Source: Gemmatimonadota bacterium
GTDB taxonomy: Bacteria; Gemmatimonadota; Gemmatimonadetes; Longimicrobiales; Gaopeijiaceae
DNA: 64,000 bases
NCBI GenBank assembly: GCA_040882465.1
Contig: JBBEBG010000033.1
Coordinates: 16,941-80,940, forward strand
Reading direction: 5' to 3'
Shown piece after piece: positions 43,094-51,182 of this stretch. The notes under the pieces were generated by a model. The model was not told the origin of the DNA. It made no database searches and was given only the letters and a program-made list of their open reading frames with translations. Both the position numbers and the translations under genes were made by a program. Within the stretch, counting starts at the first letter, position 1. Each line of letters opens with the position of its first letter.

Positions 43094-45324
43094 CTCTCCG
43101 GAAGAGCGAACACGAGAAGGGTGTTCCCTCCCGAGGGGTGCCGCACGTCCTGGCTCACGTAACTCGGGACCTGGCGCGGACTCGTTCCGCCGACCCCGGC
43201 CGTGACCGCGATGTACTGGCGGCCGTCCGCGGAATACGAGATCACCGATCCCTGGGCGGAGGTGGGGAGCCGGGTCTCCCAGAGCGTCTCGCCGGTCTCG
43301 ACATCGTAGGCGTGAAAGCCGCGGTCCAGATCCCCCGCGAAGGCGGTTCCGCCGGCCGTCGTGAGGACTCCGGTGATGAAGGACGCCCGCTGTTCGATCG
43401 CCCAGGCCTCTTCCATCGTTTCGACGTCGAAGGCGGCCAGGCGCCCGATCTTCCCACCCACCCAGGGCATTTCGAACCACTGCCGGGCGGCCCCGACCGA
43501 GCCACCTCCTTCCGCGAGGTTCACCGCCTGTCCGCGGATCTCCATGCAGGTCTGGCTCATGGGGACGACGATGAGGCCGGACTCGGGAGTATAGGACATC
43601 GGATGCCAGTTCTTCCCGCCCGCGGTCCCCGGGCAAACGGAGATCCAGTCGCCGACTCGCGCGTTCACGATGTCCTCGCGGTATCTCACCTCACCGGTGG
43701 CACGGTCGAGATGCTCGAAGGCGTTCTGCGGGAGCGCTTCCATGAGATCGATGTGGGCGCCGGTTTCGCGGTCGGTCTTCCAGAGGATCCCATGTTTTCC
43801 CATCGCGAGCATGGTCCGGCGGCCGCCCACGTCCACGAGCACCGGCTCGAAGGCCTCGTCGAGATCGAGCGCCTCGCCGGGCACGTATTGCCGGTACCAT
43901 TGGAGCTCACCGGTGCCCGGGTCGAGGGCCAGGTGGGAGTTCGTGTAGAGGACGTTGTGGTCCACCGTGAGGCCGCGGCTCGCCGGCACCCAGGGTTTCG
44001 CGTTCGAAACCGGCCAGTAAATCAGCCCGAGCTCCGGGTCGTAGCCGCCGGCGATCCAGGAATCTCCTCCTCCGCGCAACTCGAGCGGGAGGTTGCCCCA
44101 GCTGTCCCCCCCGGGCTCGCCTGGGCGAGCGATGGTGTAAGTCCGCCATACTTCTTCCCCCGTCTCCGCGTCGTGCGCGGTGACGAAGCAGCTCTCGGCG
44201 GTGAAGCGTGTGCAGCCGTTGATCCCGTCCACGACCAGTCCTTCGATCACGAGCGGTCCGGCCGCATTCGTGAAACCGAGGCGCGAGTCCGCGACATCCG
44301 TGTCCCAGGCGACCTCACCGGTGTGGGCGTCCAGCGCCACGATGTTCGCGTCCCCCGTTGCCAGATAAATCCGCTCGCCATACAACGCGATGTTGCGGAT
44401 GTGGCTCGCGCCCCCGGGTGAGTCCTCCGCGTAGGCGCGCCGGTACTCCCAGAGGATCTCGCCGGTCGCGGCGTCGAGAGCCTGGACGATGTCACGCGGG
44501 TTCGGAAGGAACATGATCCCGTCGAAGACGAGCGGTGCCCCCTGGTTGCTTCCCTCCTCCATGGCCCAGGACCAAGCGAGCTGGAGGCCGCCGACGTTCT
44601 CGCGGGTGATCTGGTCGAGGGGCGAAAATCCCCAGTTGTCGTAAGTGCGTCGGTACATCGGCCAGTCGGCCGGGTCGGGATTGAGGAGTGCGGCTTCCGT
44701 CGCCGGCGCCATCGCGGCGCGCGTGTAAGTGGCGGTGACGGTGGCCGGGGGGGCCGCGCCGAAGCCGTCCCCTGCGGCCCCACCCCCCCCGCCTCCCCGC
44801 CCACCCCCCGCCGGTGCAGGGGGGCCTCCAGCTTGGGGGGCGCCCTGGGGAGGAGCGGCCGGCTGCGTCGCCGCGACGGGCGGAGCCGCGGCCGGCGGCT
44901 GGGCCGCGGGAGGAGCGGCCCTCGGCGCGAGGGAGATCCCCGCGAGCGGGGCCCCCGGCGTAAGGGCCGTATTCCCGGAGAGGAGCCCGTTCACGTTCAG
45001 GATGTGGGCCACGATGTCGGTCTTCGCCTCGGGGGAGATGCCGTTCGGGTTCCCCGGGGGCATCGTGAGCCGGATGCGGTCGTAAAGCTCCGCGGCGCTC
45101 CGGCTCGCCCAGTTGGACCGAAAGTCGGGACCCGCGAGGGCAACCGCCTCACCGATGCCCTGGAGATTGGGCTGGTGACAGGCGGCGCACGCCTGCGCAT
45201 ACGACTGCGCGCCGCGGCCCACCTGCATGGCGAGGGCTCCGCTCACGGGCTGCTGGGCCCGCGCTTCGGTGGGGATCGTCGCGACGAGGACGCCCAGAAC
45301 GGTGACCAATCGTGTCAGTGTCAA
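43090..45324 (-). CDS. Quinoprotein dehydrogenase: N-terminal cytochrome c plus PQQ eight-bladed propeller
   Basis: A 744-residue periplasmic protein. The signal peptide ends TEARA-QQ. A cytochrome c domain follows with haem site CAACH (46-50) and likely Met ligand in RIRLTMPPGNPNG. A Pro/Ala/Gly linker (about 125-175, with Gly runs) leads to a PQQ-dehydrogenase propeller starting DWPMYRRTYDNWGFSPLDQI, with repeated blade ends such as IVALDAHTGEVAWDT and HAYDVETGETLWETR. It should oxidise an alcohol or sugar and pass electrons to its own haem. The haem domain is N-terminal, whereas type II quinohaemoproteins have it at the C-terminus. TTG at 45324 follows GGGGGGAGGAG and shares TTGA with the CHRD stop. 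Confidence 0.85.
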   Translation of the reverse strand: MTLTRLVTVLGVLVATIPTEARAQQPVSGALAMQVGRGAQSYAQACAACHQPNLQGIGEAVALAGPDFRSNWASRSAAELYDRIRLTMPPGNPNGISPEAKTDIVAHILNVNGLLSGNTALTPGAPLAGISLAPRAAPPAAQPPAAAPPVAATQPAAPPQGAPQAGGPPAPAGGGRGGGGGGAAGDGFGAAPPATVTATYTRAAMAPATEAALLNPDPADWPMYRRTYDNWGFSPLDQITRENVGGLQLAWSWAMEEGSNQGAPLVFDGIMFLPNPRDIVQALDAATGEILWEYRRAYAEDSPGGASHIRNIALYGERIYLATGDANIVALDAHTGEVAWDTDVADSRLGFTNAAGPLVIEGLVVDGINGCTRFTAESCFVTAHDAETGEEVWRTYTIARPGEPGGDSWGNLPLELRGGGDSWIAGGYDPELGLIYWPVSNAKPWVPASRGLTVDHNVLYTNSHLALDPGTGELQWYRQYVPGEALDLDEAFEPVLVDVGGRRTMLAMGKHGILWKTDRETGAHIDLMEALPQNAFEHLDRATGEVRYREDIVNARVGDWISVCPGTAGGKNWHPMSYTPESGLIVVPMSQTCMEIRGQAVNLAEGGGSVGAARQWFEMPWVGGKIGRLAAFDVETMEEAWAIEQRASFITGVLTTAGGTAFAGDLDRGFHAYDVETGETLWETRLPTSAQGSVISYSADGRQYIAVTAGVGGTSPRQVPSYVSQDVRHPSGGNTLLVFALPER

Positions 45325-45782
45325 TTCTCCTCCCCCCGTGAAAAAAACCATCCCCGGATCGCCCCATCCGGGTTCGTTTCCGTGTAGACCTGGAGATAGA
45401 GATGCCCCAGCGCGAGAGCCTGGACCTGCTCTTCGGTGAGTTGGACGCGCCCCTCGATCCGCCCCTCTGTGGAGCCCGAGACGACGAGCGTGTGAAAGGC
45501 CGGGCCCCGGAATCCAGGGCCACCCTGGTGGAGGTCGGCTCGCGACACGGAAGACGCGAGGCCTTCGAAGGTACCCGCAATCTGGAGGATGCCTCCCTCG
45601 AGCGTCGCGGTCGCCTCTCCCACCCCACGCGTGCGGCGTGCCCCCCCCGCATCCACGGGGACGAGCGAGAGGTGCGCGTGGTACGCGGCCCTCATCTGGG
45701 CGCCGAGCGCCGGAGGGAGCATCGCCCCTCCCGCGAGGGTGATCACGAGGGCCGAGGCCCCGAGGGTCAGGCGTGCGAACAT
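45321..45782 (-). CDS. CHRD-domain secreted protein
   Basis: A 153-residue exported protein: signal peptide to PPALGAQ, then a single CHRD domain, recognisable from YHAHLSLVPVDAGG, GVGEATATLEGGILQIAGTF, ADLHQGGPGFRGPAFHTL and the closing HLYLQVYTETNPDGAIRGWF. CHRD domains occur in chordin and in many secreted bacterial proteins, where their role is not established. It is the first gene of a minus-strand run with the quinoprotein (TTGA overlap) and MFS transporter. ATG at 45782 is near GAGAGA. It diverges from the M14 peptidase gene across a 117-base gap. Confidence 0.82.
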   Translation of the reverse strand: MFARLTLGASALVITLAGGAMLPPALGAQMRAAYHAHLSLVPVDAGGARRTRGVGEATATLEGGILQIAGTFEGLASSVSRADLHQGGPGFRGPAFHTLVVSGSTEGRIEGRVQLTEEQVQALALGHLYLQVYTETNPDGAIRGWFFSRGEEN

Positions 45783-45836
45783 CGTCTCTCGAAGTCGGTG
45801 GGGGTGGACCCGCGATCGGCGACGCCACAGAATATT

Positions 45837-45846
45837 GGTTATAACC
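45837..45846. promoter_or_regulatory. Palindrome in divergent CHRD/M14 promoter region
   Basis: GGTTATAACC is a perfect 10-bp palindrome that contains a TATAAC -10-like element on both strands, in the AT-rich centre of the 117-base divergent intergenic region. No good -35 is visible at the right distance on either strand, so it may instead be an operator or an extended -10. Confidence 0.35.
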
Positions 45847-45899
45847 CGTACGAGACAGAGGATCCTTTCCTCCCCCTTCAGACGCGGCGCACCGTGCCC

Positions 45900-47492
45900 A
45901 TGGCGAATTCCACGAGACCTCGTTCGCCGCGAGACATTGTACTCGCTTTCTTCTGTCTTGCGGCCCTCCTCCTCGCCCCTGCGGGGGCGGCTTCGCTCCA
46001 GGAGATCCGCACCCAGGCCGAAAGCTCGGGCTTCACCGTATACACGGCTTACGACAGCATGATGGTCTACCTGGGACGCGTGCAGGCGGGGAGCCCGGAT
46101 ATGCGGCTCGGGATCTACGGAGAGACCCATCAGGGACGGGCCCTTCCCTACGCGGTCTTTTCGCGCGCCGCGGTCACCGACCCCGAAGACGCGTGGAGGC
46201 TGGGCCGCCCCATCCTCGTGCTCGCCGCCGGAATCCACGGAGGCGAGCGCACGCTTCGAGAGTCCGTCCTGATCCTCGTGCGCGAGTTGGCGACGCCGGG
46301 CACACCGATGAACGCGACGCTCGACGAGCTCACGATCCTCGTCGTGCCGCAGATCAATCCCGACGGCTCCTCCGCGCAGACGCCCCAGCGCGGCAATCTC
46401 TGGGGCATAGACCTGAACCGGGACTTCATGAAGCTCGAGCAGCCCGAGATCCAGGGCTACGTGGAAAACGTGATCCTCCGCTGGTCCCCGCACCTCTTCA
46501 TAGATGGCCACAACGGGGGATCCTTTCCCTACAACATCAACTACCAGTGCCCCTCGCATCCCGCCGCCGATCCGCGGATCACGGCGCTCTGCGACGATCT
46601 GATCTTCCCGGCCATTGACGGCGCCCTCGAGGCGGATGGGTACCGCTCCTGGTATTACACGGGCGGCAACGAAACCCGGTGGGAGGTCGGGGGACACGAC
46701 CCCAGAATCGGCCGCAACTACGGCGGCCTCGCGAACACGGTCGCGATCCTCTTCGAGTCTCCCGGGAGCCAGGTGATGGAGGTCGGGGCTCGAAGCGGCC
46801 TCCTCGCGTACCAGACCGTGATCGCTTGGGCGCGGGACAACCCCGAGCTCCTCATGCGGACAGTGAACGACGCTCGCCGCGAGACGGTCGCCCTCGGGAG
46901 CGCGCCCTCGGGGGAAGTGCCGATCGAAGTCGAATACGCGCCGGAGGACCGGCGCGTGGAGTACCTGATCGGGGTGGGAAGCGGCCAGGATCGCGAGATC
47001 GTCGCCGTCCAGAGCGACTCCCTGATGAAGCGGCCGGTCGTGACCCTCTCCCGTCCTCGCCCCTGGGCCTACATCCTACCCCGGGACGCCGAAAACGCGG
47101 TGGAGCTCCTTCTCCGGCACGACATCCAGGTCGAGCGGCTCCGTGCGGCGACCGAGGTGACGGTCTCCGCTTACACGATCGGGGATTTTAGCTACGAGTC
47201 CGCGTACAATCACCAGGCCGCCCTGAAGCTCGACGTGGAGGAGACGGTCACCCTCACCACCACGCTTCCGCCCGGGAGCTACGTCGTGCGCACCGGTCAG
47301 GTGCAGGGGCGAGTCGCCGCCCACCTTCTCGAGGCGGAAACGAGGGACGGAGTCGTGTATTGGAACCGGATGGACGCCTGGATTCCCAAAGCGGAGATCC
47401 AGGCCTTCCGGGAAGGCCGTGGCGAAGCCCCGATCCTTCCGATCTTCAAGCTCATGAGGCCGACGGCGCTGCCGACGGAGCTGATTCCCTGA
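45900..47492 (+). CDS. Secreted M14-family zinc carboxypeptidase
   Basis: A 530-residue exported metallopeptidase with a signal peptide (LAFFCLAALLLAPAGAAS). Zinc and substrate residues of M14 are visible: GIHGGERTLRE gives HxxE, VPQINPDGSS and GIDLNRDFMKLEQPE give the Asn-Arg pair, LFIDGHNGG the third zinc His, and AILFESPGS the catalytic Glu. The C-terminal 180 residues (after about 350) form an extra domain that is probably beta-rich. It likely trims C-terminal residues from peptides or cell-wall fragments outside the cytoplasm. An in-frame GTG lies two codons upstream of the chosen ATG. It converges on the diguanylate cyclase gene. Confidence 0.9.
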   Translation: MANSTRPRSPRDIVLAFFCLAALLLAPAGAASLQEIRTQAESSGFTVYTAYDSMMVYLGRVQAGSPDMRLGIYGETHQGRALPYAVFSRAAVTDPEDAWRLGRPILVLAAGIHGGERTLRESVLILVRELATPGTPMNATLDELTILVVPQINPDGSSAQTPQRGNLWGIDLNRDFMKLEQPEIQGYVENVILRWSPHLFIDGHNGGSFPYNINYQCPSHPAADPRITALCDDLIFPAIDGALEADGYRSWYYTGGNETRWEVGGHDPRIGRNYGGLANTVAILFESPGSQVMEVGARSGLLAYQTVIAWARDNPELLMRTVNDARRETVALGSAPSGEVPIEVEYAPEDRRVEYLIGVGSGQDREIVAVQSDSLMKRPVVTLSRPRPWAYILPRDAENAVELLLRHDIQVERLRAATEVTVSAYTIGDFSYESAYNHQAALKLDVEETVTLTTTLPPGSYVVRTGQVQGRVAAHLLEAETRDGVVYWNRMDAWIPKAEIQAFREGRGEAPILPIFKLMRPTALPTELIP

Positions 47493-47542
47493 GGGCCGGC
47501 GCGGCCGGCGCACCGGTGCGCCCTCGCCGCCGTACGCGGGTG

Positions 47543-48508
47543 CTACTCGCCGGTCCAGAGGAGGTGCTGGATTCCGTCGCCTCCCGCGGCCTTCGCGGCG
47601 TACATGAGCCCGTCCGCAATCCGCACCGCGTCGTCGGCGGTTTCCACCGACGACTCGAAGGTCACGGCGCCCATGGAGAGGGTAACCGGCCACCCCTCCT
47701 CGTTCATCGCCTCGAGGACCTCGGCGCGCAGCTTGGCGAGCGCCCCTTCCGCCTGGGCGTAAGGGGTCTCCGGGAGGATGATCCCGAATTCGTCGCCTCC
47801 CAGCCGCGCCAGGAGGTCCGATGTCCGCAGCGTCTCCTCCATGATCGAGGCGATCCGCATGAGGACCCGGTCACCCTCCGCGTGGCCGAGGGTGTCGTTC
47901 ACCTCTTTGAAGCGGTCCAGGTCGAGGTAGACGAGGGTAAGAACCCTCCCGTACCGGAGGGCCCGCTCGATCTCCTCGCGGAGTCGGTCGAGAAAAGCCC
48001 GGGTGTTCGCCAGCCCCGTGAGGGGGTCGGAGAGGGCGACCGCGCGCTGGACCTCCTTTGCGTCTCTCAGCCAACTCACGAGCACGGCCACCACGAGGAA
48101 GAGGGTGAAGAGGACGCCATAGTTCCACGCCGAGATCCACATCGGCAGGGGCTCGAGGCGGGTCAGGAGATCCGCACCTCCCGCGACCGCTGCGGCCAGC
48201 GCGCACATGAAGGCTCCGGACCTCTCCACTTCGTACCAGGAGGTCGCCGCGATCGGCAGGAGATAAAAGACGGCGAATGAGAGCTGGGGTCCCACCGAGA
48301 AATCGAGAATCCCGAGCGCGAGCACTGCCGCCACGCTTCCCCGCTCGATCGAGGTGGGGGCAACTCCGGAAAGGATCTCGTTCACCCACGCGAGCAAACG
48401 GCCGGGGCGGGGCTCACGGGAAGGATGGCGAGGCGCCTCGTTCACCGGGCGGCGGGCCGGTGGGCTCACCACGGGAGGGCGCGATGTGGCGGAGGGCGGC
48501 GGTGTCAC
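47543..48508 (-). CDS. Membrane diguanylate cyclase (GGDEF) with I-site
   Basis: Makes cyclic di-GMP from two GTP. In 321 residues, three or four membrane helices occupy about 45-150 (VAAVLALGILDFSVG, LSFAVFYLLPIAATSW, AFMCALAAAVAGGA, NYGVLFTLFLVVAVLVSW). They are followed by a GGDEF domain with DPLTGLANTRAFLD, the metal site DLDRFKEVND and the active loop ARLGGDEFGIIL. RTSD stands exactly five residues before GGDEF, the canonical inhibitory I-site, so product inhibition is expected. GTG at 48508 behind GGGGGA shares GTGA with the M3 oligopeptidase stop, so the two are translationally coupled. Confidence 0.92.
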   Translation of the reverse strand: MTPPPSATSRPPVVSPPARRPVNEAPRHPSREPRPGRLLAWVNEILSGVAPTSIERGSVAAVLALGILDFSVGPQLSFAVFYLLPIAATSWYEVERSGAFMCALAAAVAGGADLLTRLEPLPMWISAWNYGVLFTLFLVVAVLVSWLRDAKEVQRAVALSDPLTGLANTRAFLDRLREEIERALRYGRVLTLVYLDLDRFKEVNDTLGHAEGDRVLMRIASIMEETLRTSDLLARLGGDEFGIILPETPYAQAEGALAKLRAEVLEAMNEEGWPVTLSMGAVTFESSVETADDAVRIADGLMYAAKAAGGDGIQHLLWTGE

Positions 48509-50538
48509 GCCGCGTCCCCCAAGTTGCGCTCGATCAGCGCCTCGGGGTTCGGATCCCGCCCCATGAAGCTCCGGAAGAGAACGTCGGGCTCTTCGCTGTC
48601 TCCCGCGGACAGGATCGTGTCGAGGTAGGCCGTCCCGGTGGGGGCATCGAAGACTCCCCGCTCCAGGAATCGGGTGAAGAGATCGGCCTCGAGCGTTTCG
48701 GACCAGAGATACGAATAATACGCGGCGGCGTAACCACCCGAAAAGATGTGCGCAAAGAAGGTGAGGGGATTCCTGCGCGCAAAGCCGGCGTTCGGCGAAT
48801 AGGGCTCGAGCACCCTGGCGACCCACTCGACCGGGTCCCCGTCGCGGGCCTCGTCGTAACCCGTGTGGAGCGCGAGATCGAAGGCTCCGAAGCCGAGCTG
48901 GCGCATCTGGCGCCATCCCCCCATGAACCGGCGCGCGCGGTGCATCCTCTGGAAAAGCGCTTCGGGAAGAGATTCTCCCGTTTCCCAGTGGCGGGCGAAG
49001 AGGTCGAGCGGCTCACGCTCCCACGTCCAGTTTTCGAGGAGCTGCGACGGAAGCTCGACGAAGTCCCACGCTACGTGGATTCCTCCCCGCCGCGAGATCG
49101 GCACTCGCGAAGTCAGGTGGTGCAGGAGATGGCCGAATTCATGGAAGAGCGTCTGCACGTCCCGGTGCGTGAGAAGGGCCGGGCGCTCCTCCGTCGGTGG
49201 CGGAAAGTTCGCACAGATCACTCCGAGATGCGGGGAGCACCCCCCGCCCTCCAGCGGTTCTCCATGAATAAAATCGTGCATCCACGCACCCTGGCGTTTT
49301 TCCGGGCGCGGAAAAAAATCGGTATAAAAGCCCCCGAGGAGCTCCCCCCGCGCATCGCGAAGCTCGTAATACCGGACATCTGGGTGCCACACTTCCTCGA
49401 TGGCGAGCTCGGCCACCTTGAGGCCGAAGAGGCGCCGGGTGATCTCGAAGAGTCCGGAGAGCGCCTGGTCGAGGGGGAAATAGGGGCGGAGCTCCTCCTC
49501 GTTCAGGTCGTAGCGCTCTTGTCGGAGCCGCTCGACGAGAAAGGCGACGTCCCACGGTTCCATGGGCCGGATCCCGGTCTGCTCGGCATACGCTTCCAGC
49601 TCCTTCAGATCACGCCGCCAGTACGGGCGCGTCCGATTCGCGACCTCCGCGATGAAGTCTCTGGCCCGGGCGCCCGTTCCGACCATATGCTCCTCCAATC
49701 GGAAGTCGGGGAAGTCTGCGTATCCGAGGAGGAGCGCGCGCTCCCGGCGAAGGCGGAGGATTCGAGGGATGAGCGGCCGGTTGTCCCATGAATCCCCGGC
49801 ACAGCGGGAATAATAGGCACCGTGGAGCTCCTCCCGGAGCCCGCGGTCCTCGGCGTAGGTCACGACGGCTTCAAAGGCGGGCTGGTCGAGCGTGATCTGC
49901 CATCCATCCTGCTCCATATTCGTAGCCCGCTTCCGAAACCTCTCCCGTGCGTCGGCCGGAATACCGGCAAGTTTTTCCTCGTCGGTAACAAGCAGAGAAT
50001 ATGCGGCGGTGGCGTCCAAGACGTTCTCTGAAAAGGATTGCTCAAGGCGTGCCAGCTCGACGTCCAGCTCCTCCAGGCGCTCCCTCTCGCCCGGGCCGAG
50101 ATCCGCCCCCGAGCGCTGGAAGTCTCGAAGCGTCTTCTGCAGGTGCCGTGCCGTGAGCCCTCGGAGCGTCCGCGCCTCCTCGGTGGCGGCGAATGCCTTC
50201 ACGCGTGACCAGAGCCCCTCATGGAGGTGGAGGGAAGACCAGAATCGGGTCACCTCCGGAAGTACCTCCCCCCAAGCCTCTCGGAGCTCGGGGCTCTCGG
50301 CGACTGCCAGCAGATGGCGGACCGGTACCGTCCCGCGCTCGACCCGGTCCATGATCCGGTCGAGGGGAGCGACGACGGATTGCCAGCTCGGTGGGGAAGG
50401 GTCCGCCGCGAGACGTTCGACCTCGTCGCGGGCCTCGGCGAGGAGCTCTCGGACTCCCGGCGCTACGTGGCTCGCATGGATCCGGTCGAAGGGGATGCGA
50501 AAGTACGGGTCGAGAATCGGGTTCGGCTCTTGGGGCAA
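48505..50538 (-). CDS. prlC: M3-family oligopeptidase (oligopeptidase A-like)
   Basis: Zinc endopeptidase degrading short peptides in the cytoplasm. It has 677 residues with the zinc motif HRDVQTLFHEFGHLLHHLTS and a downstream Glu ligand in HVAWDFVELPSQLLENW. GGFYTDFFPRPEKRQGAW and YYSYLWSETLEADLFTRF are family blocks. No signal peptide. I place the start at TTG 50538, which gives the usual length and lies just after the msrA stop; no good ribosome site is seen, so the exact start is uncertain. The open frame extends back through msrA but is not coding there. It is coupled to the downstream GGDEF gene. Confidence 0.92.
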   Translation of the reverse strand: MPQEPNPILDPYFRIPFDRIHASHVAPGVRELLAEARDEVERLAADPSPPSWQSVVAPLDRIMDRVERGTVPVRHLLAVAESPELREAWGEVLPEVTRFWSSLHLHEGLWSRVKAFAATEEARTLRGLTARHLQKTLRDFQRSGADLGPGERERLEELDVELARLEQSFSENVLDATAAYSLLVTDEEKLAGIPADARERFRKRATNMEQDGWQITLDQPAFEAVVTYAEDRGLREELHGAYYSRCAGDSWDNRPLIPRILRLRRERALLLGYADFPDFRLEEHMVGTGARARDFIAEVANRTRPYWRRDLKELEAYAEQTGIRPMEPWDVAFLVERLRQERYDLNEEELRPYFPLDQALSGLFEITRRLFGLKVAELAIEEVWHPDVRYYELRDARGELLGGFYTDFFPRPEKRQGAWMHDFIHGEPLEGGGCSPHLGVICANFPPPTEERPALLTHRDVQTLFHEFGHLLHHLTSRVPISRRGGIHVAWDFVELPSQLLENWTWEREPLDLFARHWETGESLPEALFQRMHRARRFMGGWRQMRQLGFGAFDLALHTGYDEARDGDPVEWVARVLEPYSPNAGFARRNPLTFFAHIFSGGYAAAYYSYLWSETLEADLFTRFLERGVFDAPTGTAYLDTILSAGDSEEPDVLFRSFMGRDPNPEALIERNLGDAA

Positions 50539-50579
50539 TGGTGGACTCGGGTCGTTCGGGGCGTGGATCGAGCCGGGGC

Positions 50580-51182
50580 TCAATCGAGAAAGATGTCCCG
50601 GAACACTTGGCGCGCCTTGGCTAGCTTGGGAGAAATCACGACGTTGCAATAGCCTTGCTCGGGATTCCTGCGATAATAGTCCCAATGCTCCTCTTCCGCC
50701 GGGAAGAAGGCCTTCAGGGGAGCGACCTCCGTCACGATTTTCCCGGGCCACCTCCCCTCGACTCCGACCGTCGCGATCGTCTCCCGCGCCTCGCGCTCCT
50801 GCTCGGGCCCGTCGTATAGGATGATCGAGCGGTATTGGGGTCCCTGGTCGGCGCCCTGGCGGTTCGGAGTCGTGGGGTCGTGGATCGTGAAAAAAATGTC
50901 GAGGAGCGTTCTGTACGAGACCTCACCGGGGCGGAAGGTGATCCGCACGACCTCCGCGTGCCCCGTGTTGCCCGCGCAGACGGCCTGATAGGTGGGTGCC
51001 GGGTGATCGCCTCCCGCGTATCCGGAGGTCACCCCTTCCACGCCGCGAATCCTCTGAAAAACCGCTTCCAGACACCAGAAGCAGCCACCGCCCAGTACGG
51101 CGGACTCGGTGGCCTCGCCGGTCGCCATGACCGGCTTCGGCGCGACTTGGGCGAGTGGTTCCGCCACTCCGACGGGGCTCAT
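50580..51182 (-). CDS. msrA: Peptide-methionine (S)-S-oxide reductase
   Basis: Repairs methionine S-sulfoxide in proteins using thioredoxin. It has 200 residues with the catalytic GGGCFWCLEAVFQRIRGV, then GVTSGYAGGDHPAPTYQAVC, GHAEVVRITF and DQGPQYRSIILY. A resolving-Cys candidate lies near the C-terminus in EQGYCNVVI. ATG at 51182 shares ATGA with the dnaE stop; an internal ATG 18 codons later (MATGEATESAVL) is a possible alternative. No signal peptide, so cytoplasmic. Confidence 0.95.
   Translation of the reverse strand: MSPVGVAEPLAQVAPKPVMATGEATESAVLGGGCFWCLEAVFQRIRGVEGVTSGYAGGDHPAPTYQAVCAGNTGHAEVVRITFRPGEVSYRTLLDIFFTIHDPTTPNRQGADQGPQYRSIILYDGPEQEREARETIATVGVEGRWPGKIVTEVAPLKAFFPAEEEHWDYYRRNPEQGYCNVVISPKLAKARQVFRDIFLD

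Noticed and set aside
44750..44930. G/C-rich low-complexity stretch as a possible tandem repeat or CRISPR
   Set aside because: It encodes the Pro/Ala/Gly linker of the quinoprotein; no regular repeat unit or spacers.
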